DNA of 64,000 nucleotides. It comes from Montifringilla adamsi (lineage: Eukaryota > Chordata > Aves > Passeriformes > Passeridae). The first letter of the stretch is position 1; every line of letters begins with the position of its first letter. Both the position numbers and the translations under genes were made by a program. Positions 32,468-45,480 of this stretch are shown here, piece after piece. Location: assembly GCA_017590115.1 (NCBI GenBank), contig JAGGNK010012559.1, forward strand, positions 1,608,119 through 1,672,118, written 5' to 3'. The notes beneath the pieces are model-generated. The model saw nothing but the letters and a program-made list of their open reading frames with translations. It ran no database searches and was not told where the DNA came from.

Positions 32468-33375
32468 CTCACATTTAAAGCTCACCTGGTCACAGCTTTG
32501 TGGCCGAGCTTTGCTGGACATGGCCAAAGCAAACAGCTCCTGCTGCCCACTGATGGAATTCCTGCTTGGATACACCCACCATGGCTGTGTGTCTGTCCAG
32601 CCTGTCCCCAGCAGGGTCTGGGCACTGCTGCCTGCTCAGAGACACACTGATTTCTCATGATTGTCCTTATCAAGTCTTGGTCCTGGCTGCAGGCAGTACA
32701 GGAAGGCCTTGCAGGAGAAGCTGCTCTGCAGAGCTGCAAGTGTCTCCCTAATCCTGCAAATAAATCCAAGCTTTTCTTCTAAAGGACCCTGAGAACATCC
32801 TTCCTTATCCATGATTCACCTGCCTTCAGTTATCTTCTTTTTTTTTTTTTTTTTTCCTGCAATGCTGTGAGGCTTAATTATTCTGGAATTGGTACAAGGA
32901 TCCCAAGGAAAAAAATAGGAAAGGGTTTCTGTATTAAAATATTCTTCCATGTCTTTCTAGAACACCACTGAGAACAATTTCTGGCTTCTTCCTGAATGTG
33001 TCTGGAAACCCTACACCATTACAGGGTGTTTGGCAGGAATGTTGTACAAAAGGCTTTTTAATCCCCATCTTGTTTCCATGACAGGAGATGTGGGCATGGG
33101 CTGAAATCCCACAGCAGGGACTGAGCTCAGCCCCTGAGCTGTAGCTTTGGGGGGAAATGGTGTCTCTCTTAAACATCAGCTCAGGGCCAGGGCACAACCA
33201 GCATTACCCCAGTTCCAGCTCATCCCTGCTCTGGGGAGTGTAAAACAGCATCTCCAGGGGAAGATGCTCCATTGCATTTCCAGTCTGGGAGCAGGAGGGA
33301 TCTCTGAAGAGGCAGAAGGCTCCTAAATAAAGGAATCTGCTTTGTTTTGACCCTGAGTTCTTTCAGACTCACCTC
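32468..33375. other. Intergenic, no gene seen
   Basis: A poly-T run of about 19 bases lies at 32838. Otherwise non-repetitive. Confidence 0.65.
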
Positions 33376-33650
33376 AGTCACAAAATCATCACAGCTGGAA
33401 GGGATCTTCAAGATCCTCCTCCAACCATCAAACCAGCACCACCAAATCCCACCTAAGCCATGTCCCCAGGTGCCACATCCAGACACCTCTGGAACACTTC
33501 CAGAGATGGTGACTCCACCACCTCCCTGGGCAACTTATTCCAATGCCTGAGCACTTTTTCAATGATTTTTTTTTTTAAATACCTAATCTGAGCCTCCCCT
33601 GCTGCAGCTTAAGCCCGTTTCCTCTTGGGACATGACAGAAGAAACCGACC
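33376..33650 (-). mobile_element. CR1 LINE 3' fragment (minus strand)
   Basis: AATCATCACAGCTGGAAGGG, AGATCCTCCTCCAACCATCA, CACTTCCAGAGATGGTGACT and GGCAACTTATTCCAATGCCT follow in the order of a reversed CR1. Confidence 0.92.
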
Positions 33651-35620
33651 CCACCTCAGCACAAGCTCTTGTCATGGAGTTGTGGCAGAATTGGGACCTC
33701 CTGAGTCCCCTCTCACTGCAGCTGTTCCAGCACAGTTCTGCACAAACTTCCCTTCCCCTGGGGCAGCAGGCTGTGCTGGTCAGCTGTGCTGGTCAGCTGT
33801 GCTGCCTGTCCCGGACACCCCGCTGGACACAGGTGTCCTCCTCTCCTCCCTACGTGACATTCCACCTCCCCTTCTCCTGCAGATCCTTGTGTACACACCA
33901 CATCCTCAAAAATGCCGGGAGCTCCAGCTATTTCCCTGGCTGGCAGTGAGCACAAAGGATTGTTCCTTATATCTGCTGGGCTACTGGAAAACAGGAAATG
34001 TTCTTTCCTCGGCGCTGCTTTCCAGCCGTGCCGGGCTGTGCCTCTTCTCCTGTTCCCTGGCAGGATTTTGGTCACGGCTCTGCCTCATTTGCACGGGGGA
34101 GACAGGCAGCACATCCCGAGGGGAGAGCTGGGAGCAAAAAGAGCAGCATGGAGATGGCTGGGGTGGGTTCATCCCAGCGGCTGCAAACAGCACACATCAG
34201 TCCCTGCAAACCACAAGCAGAGAGTTGGTTGGTGTTTTTTAAAGTGCCTCAATTTGAGGCTTTAACAGCAGTGAAAAGGCAGAAAAAAAGACATTTTGTG
34301 GTCTCTTAACTTTCTCTTGCTGGTGGCTTTTGTTCTCCACCTTTGGACAGGTCTGCACGCATGGATTGGCGTGTTCCCTTTGATCCCGTGTGTGTGTCTG
34401 CCTTGTAATGCAGAAAATTTGGAAAGAACCCTTGCAGGGATAGTGCTGGATTGGAAGCCAGACAGGGAGGCATTTCATCAACAGGCAATAGCTTTTCTGG
34501 AAGCAGAAGGAGAGCAATCAATGCAGAAAGTTTCTTGTTTTCTTAATCACACTCCTGTTCTACCTTTCCCAGGAGATTTATGAGACTCCCAAAGTTGGAC
34601 AAACACCAACAATAGTTGCACATTTTTAGCATCTGAATGCTTTTCTTTGCATGGCTTCATGTGGAAAGACAAGTCCAGGCAAGGTGGTCCTGCAGAAAAT
34701 GGTTTATTGGGACACAGCCCTGGCCTGCAGCCACGGCCCCTTGGGCAGTGATCTTATCAGACCTCCTGAACAGAGCAGGGTTGGGCCTGTTTGTTCCTTC
34801 AGTGGAAGACCTCCGAGGAGAACCTGGGTGTTGCAAGACCCTGGTATCAATTGTTCCCTGGGCGATGCTTTCCCTGAGAGGAACGAGCAGGGAGTGCAAG
34901 TTGGTGCTGCTGGGATGGCCCCACTTCAGGAGAACAGAGAATAAACAAAATCAGCTCTGTGCTCTCAGTGAATTTGGAGAGAGGCAGAACTGGTTCTTGA
35001 CTTCCAAGGAGATCTGGGGAGCTGAACACTGCAGGGTCCTTTGGGAGTCCCAATCCCAATCCCTCTCTTTGAAGTGCACAGCAGATTTGGCAGAGATAAC
35101 AGCAAGGTATCAGCTTGTTTCTTATTTTAGCCAGCTTTGGCTTGTGGGCTGAACCTTACCTTCACTGGGAGCCCCCTGGAAGTCCTTCCATTTCCCATGG
35201 AGTGCTGGCTTGCCTGAGAGGCTCTGGGATTTGAGATTACCTTCCAGTGGAAACAGCCCCATCCAGAACGAGGATACTGGTTGGCCACGACTGCCCCTTT
35301 GGGCTGGATGAAGGTGCCTCCTCACAGAGTTCGGGGGGCCTTTGGCCTTTGGGGAGTCTGGGACATCTGACAGATGTGATGGGTGTGCAGGGGATCTGTT
35401 CTCTTCCCACCTGGCAGCTGGCGGGGGTGTGGCTGTCCCTTCCTTCTGGAGTGGGGCTCATCCCTGCCCTCAGCTGGCACAACTGTGGGTTTTAGAGCCA
35501 GGAGGGCTGTGCTCAGGGTGAGACTCAGCTCTTGGTTAAGGCAGGTAAACGTGAGTGTGCACCCTGAGGTGCTGCAGCTCAGCAGGGTCTGATTCCAGGT
35601 GATGAGGAGTAAGCCAGGCC
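33651..35620. other. Intergenic, no gene seen
   Basis: Includes short GTGCTGGTCAGCT repeats at 33773-33805. Several open frames of up to about 200 codons occur but resemble nothing known and overlap on both strands. Confidence 0.6.
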
Positions 35621-35827
35621 CTGAGCCCACCCCGAGCCCCCCTGGACCACCCGGGCCACTCCTTAGACCAGGGGTTCAACCTCACCTCCACATAAACATC
35701 AAGGGACATTTCATATCACCTGAGCCCACCCCAAGACCCCCTGGACAGCCTGGGCCACCCCTCAGGCTCCACTGACCAAGGGTTCAATCTCACCTCCACA
35801 TAAATATCAAGGGACATTTCAAATCAC
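35621..35827 (+). repeat. Tandem duplication of ~99 bp
   Basis: CTGAGCCCACCCC starts at 35621 and 35720. Both copies contain CACCTCCACATAAA and ATCAAGGGACATTTCA. The second has a short insertion. Confidence 0.92.
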
Positions 35828-37926
35828 CTCTTTATCCCATCCAGTCTCCAGCTCTCACTGTAGAAAATCAGTTATTCCAGGCTCCTGTGACGTATTTGTT
35901 CCTTGTGGATATTTGGCATGCCTCGAGGTGTCTCAAACTACAGCTCTGGAGGACAGCACAGCTTACCCCACTTGTCCATCACCTTTATGGAAGCTCAGAG
36001 CTGCAGTGCTTAGGGATGCTCTGGATTTCAGGTGTCTCAAATGCAGAGTGCATCCCACCCCTTTCTGGGGTTGGATGTGGTGTCCCACTGTCACTGTGGC
36101 TCAGGGGGGACATGCAGACCTCCTCCTCCAGGGTTCTCCTTGCTGCCCCTCCTTTCACCTGAAGCAGGCAGAGACCAGCACAGGCACTTCTCCCAGAAGT
36201 CCAAAAGTCAGGGAATTTCAGGAGCTTTCCCACAACTGGGGCTTGGAGCAGGGAACTCAGAACCTGGGGTGTCCTGGAACCTTATCCTTTTATTTCCTTC
36301 CTTGAAGAAACATATAAAAAGCAAAAGTGCTGCCAGGCTTTGGATAATTTATCTTTTTTTTCCTTCTTTTTTTTTTTTTTTCTCCTAAAGTTTAGAACAA
36401 ATTATCCAGGAGAGAAATGTAGGAAAAGAGGTGCTAATTAATGGAGGTGGGAAAGCAGTGACAAAGCTGAAGGGATGGATGCATTTGCAGGATGCAGAGA
36501 GCAAACAAACCATCAGGGAATTGCAGCTTCCCAAGATCAAAACCATGCTGATAGGACATGTTGGTTGGTGCTAAAAAGCCAGAACGGGAAATGAATGAGT
36601 GACTGAGGGTTTAACTGGGCCAGTGGGGAAGCACGGCTGATAAGGAACTCCTTATCCAGGAGTGTTTGGGTGTTTGGATGCATCTGTTTGTTTTCCTCAG
36701 CAGGACAGATAAGATAACTCCAGGCTGTGTTTAGAGCAGGTGAAAACTGTTTAGTAAACAGATTGATATGCATGAACCCACTGGCATAGGAACACTCACA
36801 TGGTAACTCACAGATCAGCATCCACTTGGGTTCAGGAGGCTTTTCAATCATGATTAAGGTCTCTCTCATTAGAGAGGTCTTTTATCACAGAAAGCCAAAT
36901 TTTCCAGACAAACCACTCTAATTAAACCTGGGAGATAAAATAAAAATATAATTAAAAAATTAAATAGTGGGGTTTGGCCAAAGCAGCTCCCTCCACCTCT
37001 GGTTCCCTGCTCTGAGAGAGCACAGCCAGCTTGCTGAGGCTCCAAAGGAATTAGATGGAATCCAAATTATTCATCTTTGGTGTCTGGACAGAGCCTCCTC
37101 AGGTGGGAAATCCCAGGGTGAGCACAGAGATGCGAGGGAGAAGGGAGCCAAAGCTCCTGTGCAGGGTCAGCAAACGGAGAGAAAAAAATCCCACAACTCA
37201 CCCAGGAACTTACTGTGGTGCCCAAGATGTGAAAAGAGGAGAGACTGAGTGTGAAGGAGCAGAAATGGGGCTTGTGTGGTCAGGTCCCTCCGACCTGTAC
37301 AGGGAATGAGGCAGGGAGAACAGCCCTGTGTGGGAACTGCCCACAGTGACAGAGCCACACAGCCTGGGGACACTCAGAACCACCAGGAACACATGGAGAT
37401 GGCTCAGGTGAGGATGAGACTGGAGAATTCCTCCTCAGTCTGGCCTAGAGGAGGAGGATGTGCATTCCCACGTGGCAGAGGATGGTCCCAGACACAGGCA
37501 GGAGGCTGCAAGGGATAAATGGACAAATTTATCATCTGTGGGACTCTCCCACGTGGGGAACTCCTGCTCTGTTCATCCAGGGGTGAAGGCCAGTGGGATG
37601 TGCCCAGGAGACCCCCAGTGCTCTCCAGTGCTTCACCACTGGTCCTGGAGCTCTGGGGCCGCAGAAGGGCCCCCAAATCTGGGACTTTGTCCAGCTGTCT
37701 CCTACCAATGGTGCCCTGTGCCCCCTTGCACCAGCCAGGGCACACATCCCACCCTGGAGCGCTTCCCCAGCCCCTGGGCACAGTGCAGGGCCCATCCAGG
37801 GGTGCTTCAGAACCCGCTCAAGATAAAATTCTGCTGTCATGGCCTTGCTCAGGAAACATTTCCAAACAGGAGCCTGGTTTCTCTTCCACAATTGGTTCTG
37901 GGACAGAGCTTCCACCCAGGATCTTA
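35828..37926. other. Intergenic, no gene seen
   Basis: T-rich run at 36350-36381 and an AT-rich unique block at 36700-36965. No exon is recognised. Confidence 0.6.
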
Positions 37927-38130
37927 AATCACAGAATCATGGAATGGGTTGGGTTGGGAGGGACCTCAAAGCTCATCTTGTTCCACCCCCAGGGACATCT
38001 TCCCCTATCCCAGGTGGCTCCAAGCCCCATACAGCCTGGCCTGGGACAATTCCAGGGATGAAGCAGCCACATATTCCCTCTTCCAGGGCCTCACCACCTC
38101 ACAGACCTCAACAGAAGATTGGCAGAGCAC
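37927..38130 (-). mobile_element. CR1 LINE 3' tail (minus strand)
   Basis: AATCACAGAATCATGGAATG, TTGGGAGGGACCTCAAAGCT and CCAAGCCCCATACAGCCTGG show a reversed CR1. Confidence 0.92.
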
Positions 38131-39810
38131 TTTTATTTCCTTTCTAATTGTAGGTGAGGTTAAAGGAGCCCAGAGCTCAGCACAGCTGCACTCTCCCTTC
38201 CTCTCCTGGGCACTTTGGGTCTGTCTGGCCTTCTGCTGGGTGTCCTGCCCTGCAACCTCATGCCAAGAGAAAAAGTAGAGGAAAAGCTTCCAACAGCATC
38301 TCCTGGCAGAGCCCAACAGGGCTGAGGAGCAAAGTCATTGACTGCAGGCTGGGTGGGGGGTGATGGTTTCAGTAACTGGAGTCTTGGGGTCTGTAAGAGT
38401 CAGGGAAGCCACAGAGCTTCATCAGTGGAGGGAACACCTGTCTCTGAGGCTGGGAGAAAAAAGGGACATGGGGTAAGAGGCAGGAATTCAGATCCCACCA
38501 TGCTGACGGCACCTGCAGAGCCAAGTTGTGCTGCTCTGCCCATGCCTGGGTTCCCAGAGGAATGTGCTTGCTGTGGAGCATGGCTGTGGGAGAGATAAAG
38601 AAACTGCCCAGAGAACAGCAGAGAACTGCCCAGCTCTGACAGGTGGGGACAGTGCACACACACATCTTACAGTCCAGGACACAGGAAAAGGGAGGTTCAC
38701 AGGAGCTAAAGCAGAAGTTTCCTAGAGCAGCAGTCATGGTCAGACAGGTGAATGACCCTGAGGGATTTGTGTCTGCAGGAGCAGCCAGGCACTGCTATGG
38801 ATACCCTGGACCAAGAAGAACCCCAGGAGCCCCTACCTGCAGCACTCCCTAAGTCAGAGATGCCCAAAGCTCACCTGAGCAGCTCCAGCCCAGCCCTCAG
38901 CCCTGCCTGTGCCAGTGCTGAAGCAGAGCAGACTCCAGGTTTTGCAGGGACAATCGTTAATGTGTACAAACCTGGGCATTTCCCCTAATTTTTCTTCAGA
39001 CTGAAAGCTTGTCAAGCTCTGGAATCTCTCTGACTGCACTTCGCAGGATACACCTGGCCCTTTCTTTCCTGTGTTAAACAACCAGGAACAAATCACTTGT
39101 GGTTTTTGAAGAGCTCTGTTTGAATTCTGGAGTGAGCTCAGAGTGGAAATCCACAGCAAAATGAAAATGGATTTGAGGAAGAGACAAATCCGCATTTACA
39201 GAAGTCATAGGCACAATCCTGAACGCGTCATTTGTCATTTAGCTGGAGGAGTGGTGAGCTCCTGACTGACTTTCCAAGGCTTTTGCCTGGCTGGCTGTGA
39301 ACTCCTCTGAAGTTCTGTGTGTTTGCACCTCCACACACTTCAGCACTCCTGGTCTGAGCTCAGCATCTTTTCCTTCCTTTATAGATTTCGCTGACACCTT
39401 CTGCTGGAAATATTCTCCACCTAATTTTCTCTGAAGAAGCAGAATGAGTTAGCACAGACCCCTTGATCCTGAAGGCCCTTTTGAGGGTGAGGGGAGAGGT
39501 ACTTCTAGCAGAACCCAACCTGACAGCAGGTCATGAACTTGAGGCTCTAAAAGGAAAATTTGCCCTCACCCTTGTGGGAAGGGAGCTGGAGGTGCAGGTG
39601 TTGGGGTACAAGAGGAAAGGCAGAGTGTGAGAAAGTGGGTTGGAATGGGATGTGTGAGCACCCATGGGCACCCATGGGCACCACACACCCTTCAGAGGTG
39701 TCCTGCCCTCCCTGAGACCCCTCCTTCCCACTGGCAGCAGCAGCCAGGGCCATTCCCTGGGCTTGGGTGAGTTTTCCATGCCAGTGCCTGGCAGGCCACA
39801 CTCTGCTGAA
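38131..39810. other. Intergenic, no gene seen
   Basis: Non-repetitive. The block 39180-39440 is AT-richer. No exon is recognised. Confidence 0.65.
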
Positions 39811-40275
39811 GGCTCCGTGTGGGGCTGCGTGTTTGCCCTGGGCTCCGTGTGAGGCTGTGTGTTTGCCCTGGGCAGTGTGTGGGGCTGTGTGTTTGCCCTG
39901 GGCTCCGTGTGGGGCTGTGTCTTTGCCCTGGGCTCTGTGTGGGGCTGTGTGTTTGCTCCAAGGCTCTGTGTGGGGCTGTGTGTTTGCCCCAAGGCTCTGT
40001 GTGGGGCTGTGTGTTTGCCGTGGGCTCTCTGTGGGGCTGTGTGTTTGTCCTGGGCAGTATGTGGGGCTGTGTGTTTGCTCCAAGACTCTGTGTGGGGCTG
40101 TGTGTTTGCCCTGGGCTCCGTGTGGGGCTGTGTGTTTGCCCTGGGCTCTATGTGGGGCTGTGTGTTTGCCCTGGGCTCCCCTCAAGGTTGCAGGGCTGTG
40201 TGGGGCTGTGTGTTTGCTCCAAGGCTCTCTGTGGGGCTGTGTGTTTCCCCTGGGCTCCCTTCAAGGTTGCAGGGC
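39811..40275 (+). repeat. 30-bp GT-rich minisatellite, about 15 copies
   Basis: Units of GGCTCCGTGTGGGGCTGTGT followed by GTTTGCCCTG run from 39811. Some copies are 31 or more bases (GCTCCAAG variants), and two Gs-plus-CTTCAAGGTTGCA interruptions occur near the right end. The unit lacks stops in several frames, giving long spurious frames on both strands. Confidence 0.96.
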
Positions 40276-42687
40276 TGCTTTCCTCTCCAGTTGCCAAGCC
40301 AGCTCCATCCCAGAACCTTGGAGCAAAGGGGAGATGGGAGCTGTCCCCTCAGCGCTGTCCCTGGCCAGCACCCCCATCAGTGTCAGTGCCAGGAAGTGCA
40401 GGGAACACACGTATTTCCCTGGACATGGCATCCAGGTCCTGGCAGGGCACAGAAGAAGGGTCTTCCTGCCTCTTCCAGGCTGACAGAACATCTTGTTCCT
40501 CCTCCTCCGCTTTGCACAACACTAAGTTGAGGACTGGGAAGTTTTTCCCAGTGGGAGATATGGGGTGAGGATCTTTCTTCTCAGTGTCTGGTGCCCTCGA
40601 CTCTCTAGTTAATGCTCCACAGCCTTTCAAAGGTTTCTTGAAATTTCCTGCCTGACAGACAGAGGGGAGGAACTGCTGGTGAAGGAGAAAGATGAAGGAA
40701 GGGAAGGAGAAAGATGTTTTCCTCCATTGCCCTGATCCTGCTCCATCCACAGCCTCTCCTTCCAGCTGTTCCCAGAGCAGCACACAAACACCCCATTCCT
40801 ACCAAAATAAAGAAAGGCAGGAAAATTGTTTTCCCATCAGAAGCCAGTGAAGGAACTGCTGCTGTGGCTTGGTGCCAAGGAGAGGTTTGCACATTTTTTA
40901 GCATCCCTGCAGTGTGATGCTCAGCACAAGCTGCCACTGCCACGATGCTCAGAGTGCTTGAGACAGGTGAAAGGAGGGCTTGATCCCCCAGGGATTCCCC
41001 TGGAGCAGATGGGTCTCCTGGGCATGTCCCTGTCACCTGTGGCCTCCCCAGAGCTGGGACAGGAGCTCATGGAGCAGTCACAGTGATCAGCCAAGGCTCA
41101 CATACAGCCACCTCTGTCCTGCCATGCTCAGTCTGTCCCCTCTGAAGCAGGTGCCACATTTCTTGTCCCCATTTTGCCACCCATCAAGGTTTTCCTGGTG
41201 GCAGTGGCAGCCTGCTGTCCCCCGGGCATTTCTTCCCTTAGGGTTCCACTCACCCTGTACTGCAAGTGCAAGGAATTGATAAGTGCTAGAAGTATCAAGT
41301 GGAAAAAGTGCTAAAAAGAGACCCAGCTCTAAAGGGTCCTTCAGAGTCCAGCAGAGAGTGAGCAGTTGTAAAATATGCAGATTCTGGCCATTTTTCCTCA
41401 ATTAGTTGCTTTCCTTGCAGTGTTTGCTGCCCTCTCTGCTAAGACTTGTTATTTTTAGGAATTCATGGAGATTGCTCTGTTTGCCATCACCTGGGAACAC
41501 AGCCAGGCATGAACATCAGACTCCCGATGGAGCCAAGGCTGGCTGAGATGCCATGCCATGCCATGCCATGCCATCCCAGAGGCTGAGGGTCATGGAGAGG
41601 GGGCAGAGCTGCCCTCTCCCAGCAGGATCTTTGCCATCCTGAAGCCCTCCCAGGGGTTTGCAGCGGAGCCTGAGCTCAGCCTTGCTAAGCCTGGCCTGGT
41701 GCCAGCAGAGCCAGCCCTGCTCAGTGAGGGGTGTGCAGGATCCACACTCATCAGCATCTTCCACGGGCTGGGAAGTGGGCGAGGAAGGATGTGCAGGGAC
41801 TCTCCAATTTTTCAGGCTTGGGTGGAATCTGCTTTTCCAGCTCATGAATTCAGATCTGATAACACCGGGGGGCAGACACTGCAGATTCCCGGGATCAGGG
41901 TTTTGGGATTCTGCAGATTCCTGGGATCAGGGCTTTGGGAAGCAGCGGTGCAATGCACCCAGCTGCCCCACACACTGAGGCAGGAACATGTCCATCCCTG
42001 CCCAGGGATGCAAGCCCTGTGCTCATGCTTTGTACACACAGCCCAGGAGGAGCATTCCCTCTGCCAGCCTATCAACCCTTTGGGGAAAAAAAAGCCAAAT
42101 CCAACAATAGCCCCGTGTTTTCTTTGGAGCTCTCAGCCCCAGCAGAGTCAGCAGCACAGCCCTGGCTGGCAGCGAGCGCTGCCCGCTCAGCTCGCCCTGC
42201 TATCCCTCCCCAGCCTGAGTCATGGCTGTGGCCACAGACAGTGACACAAGGCCATTGTCATCCCAGGAATGCAGCGTTTTCCTGCTCTGCACAAATATTT
42301 TGTACAGTGCATTTTCCGTGCTGTTCCTGCTGGAAGTGCCCCCAGGAGCGCTGCTGACTAATGCTGCCCTCCCTCCTTGTGCTCCCCACGGTCCCGGCTC
42401 ATTCTGCTCTCCACAAAGGGAACCGAGTCAAGGCTGGAGAAGTGCATTTCCTCCAGCAGCACATGCACTGGAGTGTGAGGAAATTGTGGATTTAACCCCT
42501 CCAGGTACGGCTCCCTGGGCTCACATCCCCGGGGCCAGCTTGTGGCTCAGGGCTGGCCTGGCGGAGCAGGTCTGGACGTGGAGAGGCGCTGGCAGAGCAG
42601 GGTCACAGCTTGTCCCCAACTCCAGACACGGCCATGGGGTCACTGGAGATGCCTCTCCTGGCACTGCCTCCCAAGGGAAGATGACAC
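40276..42687. other. Intergenic, with small (CCATG)n run at 41548-41574
   Basis: No gene is recognised. Five CCATG units lie at 41548-41574, and a 35-bp duplication (CTGCAGATTCC...GGGATCAGGG) at 41879-41945. Confidence 0.62.
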
Positions 42688-42991
42688 TGTTGAGTCAGGG
42701 ACAGAATGAAAGACTCCAGTCTTCATGTGGATCAGAAGGTAAAAGCGTTTAATGAAAGTAGCGGATCTTTTATAATGTGACTCACTAAGGTGAGAATTGA
42801 TTGGTCTCAAAGTAAAAACCTCTCACACTACTGGTGAACTATGAATAGTACACTCTAGAGAACTATATCTATAAACAGCCATTACAGAAAGAGAGATAAT
42901 AATTGTTTTAATTCTTTCTTCTAAGATTTCCAGACTCAGCCTGGGAGAAATTATCTCTGTTCTTTCTTCAACTGAACTGAGAATATCCACA
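42688..42991 (-). mobile_element. Solo LTR of an endogenous retrovirus (minus strand)
   Basis: On the + strand TGTTGAGTCAGGG opens it and GAATATCCACA closes it, so the minus strand reads TGTGGATATTC...CTCAACA. It has a TATA-like TTATAAAAGATCC and a later ATTAAA, the layout of U3-R-U5. No internal genes flank it. Confidence 0.72.
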
Positions 42992-43510
42992 GGAAGGGGA
43001 CAGGAGCTCAGACAGAGGTGAGCTCTGCAAAGGCCTCCTTTAATCCTGTCCTGGGGACCCCTCAGGGCACTGCAGCTCCTGCCCTCTGCTGACCTGTCTG
43101 CTCCACTCTGCTCTGAGATGAAATCCCAATTACTTCCCTCACTTGAAGCCCTCCTGCCTCCTCACGCTGCCCAGCAGAGAGCCAAGGACAGAACTTGTGT
43201 TTTCTACCTCTGCCAGGTTGTTATCAGGGTGATTTAAAATCCAGTTTCTGGAAATATATAGGATAAATGAATTTAAAAGCAAATCTCAGGATGAGGCAAA
43301 GACCCCATTCCCCCAAATATCTTCATTTTACAGAGCTGAAGGACAGATGATGAGGTTGCATCCAGGGTGAGCTCAGCTGTAGTGAGCTCCTCAGTGAACA
43401 ACAAGGGCTGCTGTGGTGCTGATGAGTGTGTCACACATTCCATAGGGGACAAGGAGGTCTTCATTGTGACAGCACAGGACTGGCTGGAACAGGGCTGTGC
43501 ACTGGGATTG
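42992..43510. other. Intergenic, no gene seen
   Basis: Non-repetitive spacer. Confidence 0.6.
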
Positions 43511-43695
43511 TGGAATCACAGAACTTGGAATGGTTTGGGTTGGGAGGGATCCTCAAGCTCATTCCATTTCACCCCTGCCATGGCAGGGACACCTCCCACT
43601 CTCCCAGGCTGCTCCAAGCCCCAGTGTCCAGCCTGGCCTTGGGCACTGCCAGGGATCCAGGGGCAGCCACAGCTGCTCTGGGATGTGGCCCAGCC
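43511..43695 (-). mobile_element. CR1 LINE 3' tail (minus strand)
   Basis: GGAATGGTTTGGGTTGGGAG, CCATGGCAGGGACACCTCCC and GGCACTGCCAGGGATCCAGG mark a reversed CR1. Confidence 0.93.
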
Positions 43696-43944
43696 ATGGT
43701 GCTTCAGAGCATTTTGGGATGCAGCAGTTTTGGAGCGATGGATGTGCCCAGTGGGATGCATCAGACACACTCTGAAACACGGCCACGTGCTCTGAGTATG
43801 TGCCCACACAGTACAGAAATGTTTTAGCTAAATTTTGAATCTCTTCAAGTGTGCTTAACCCACTTATTGTTATTGTGGTAACCTACACAAGAGGGATTTC
43901 CTCCCCAAATTGAATGTTTATACTTATCATTGAGAGCATAGTGG

Positions 43945-44270
43945 GGTCAGCCAGGATGGATTGGAGAAGGCAGGCTGGAATGGGGCAGGATGGGCTGGAC
44001 TGGGGCAGCCAGGATAGATTGGGCCACCTTGGACTGGGGCAGCCAGACTGGATTGGGGCAACCAGACTGGACTGGGGAAGACAGGATGGAATGGAGCAGC
44101 CAGAATGGATCAGATCAGCCAGGATGGATCAGATCAGCCAGGCTAGATTGGGACTGGATGGATTGAGGCATCCAGGATGGATCAGAGCAGCCAGGATGGA
44201 TCAGAACAACCAGGATGGATCAGAGCAGCCAGACTGGATTGGGACTGGATGGATTGGCGCAGCCAGGCTG
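43945..44270 (+). repeat. Degenerate ~18-20-bp minisatellite (GCAGCCAGGATGGAT units)
   Basis: About 17 loosely spaced copies of CAGCCAGGATGGAT/CTGGATTGGG words run into the 707-bp duplication. Confidence 0.9.
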
Positions 44271-44791
44271 GCCAAAGCTCCTGGTGGCTGCAGCTGAGCT
44301 GGAGGCTGCAGTGAAAGCCTTGCCCTTGCCCGGCGCAGTTGTGCAATAGCGGATGTTTGGGAGCAGATAGGTGATGCAGAAGACTTCCTTCCTCAGCTCA
44401 CAAGGCAAATAATTTGTATCCTGATTACAAATTATGAGGGTTTGGAGATTGCAAGGTCAGGAGGGACCATGGTAATTATGTCATCTGACCTTCCCAAGGA
44501 GTGCAGCCTCAGAATGGCTCTTGGTGATTCCCACGCTGAGGCTGTTGGTCCTGGCTGTCCCACAGGGAGCCTCTTCCTACAGCCTGAGGCACAGGGGGTC
44601 TGTCCCTGACTGTGACCTGTTGTGACAGAACACACAGCTCACTTACAGGTTTGAGCTTTTCTTGAGAGCCTCTTCCTACAGCCTGAGGCACAGGGGGTCT
44701 GTCCCTGACTGTGACCTGTTGGATTACCCCAGCACACAGAACACACAGCTCACTTACAGAAGACTTTGGTCTAGGGAGATCATGGAAGAGA

Positions 44792-44842
44792 ATAGGATGG
44801 GATGGAATGGAATGGAATGGAATGGAATGGAATGGAATGGAG
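44792..44842 (+). repeat. (TGGAA)n run, copy 1
   Basis: Pentanucleotide TGGAA units, preceded by TGGGA variants. Confidence 0.95.
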
Positions 44843-45401
44843 TAGAGTCTTCTGAGCTCCATGAAGGGACCCACAAAGATCATCCAAGTTCAGCTCTTGG
44901 CCCTGCACAGGAACAACCAGGATGGATCAGAGCAGCCAGACTGGATTGGGACTGGATGGATTGGGGCAGCCAGGCTGGCCAAAGCTCCTGGTGGCTGCAG
45001 CTGAGCTGGAGGCTGCAGTGAAAGCCTTGCCCTTGCCCGGCGCAGTTGTGCAATAGCGGATGTTTGGGAGCAGATAGGTGATGCAGAAGACTTCCTTCCT
45101 CAGCTCACAAGGCAAATAATTTGTATCCTGATTACAAATTATGAGGGTTTGGAGATTGCAAGGTCAGGAGGGACCATGGTAATTATGTCATCTGACCTTC
45201 CCAAGGAGTGCAGCCTCAGAATGGCTCTTGGTGATTCCCACGCTGAGGCTGTTGGTCCTGGCTGTCCCACAGGGAGCCTCTTCCTACAGCCTGAGGCACA
45301 GGGGGTCTGTCCCTGACTGTGACCTGTTGTGACAGAACACACAGCTCACTTACAGGTTTGAGCTTTTCTTGAAAGACTTTGGTCTAGGGAGATCATGGAA
45401 G

Positions 45402-45480
45402 AGAATGGGATGGGATGGAATGGGATGGGATGGAATGGAATGGAATGGAATGGAATGGAATGGAATGGAATGGAATGGAG
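45402..45480 (+). repeat. (TGGAA)n run, copy 2 (longer)
   Basis: Same run as in copy 1, extended by several TGGAA/TGGGA units. Confidence 0.95.

Noticed and set aside
39767..40568. Three overlapping + frames of 220-250 codons and minus frames over 200
   Set aside because: All arise from the 30-bp GT-rich minisatellite. No start context, splice sites or non-repeat domain.
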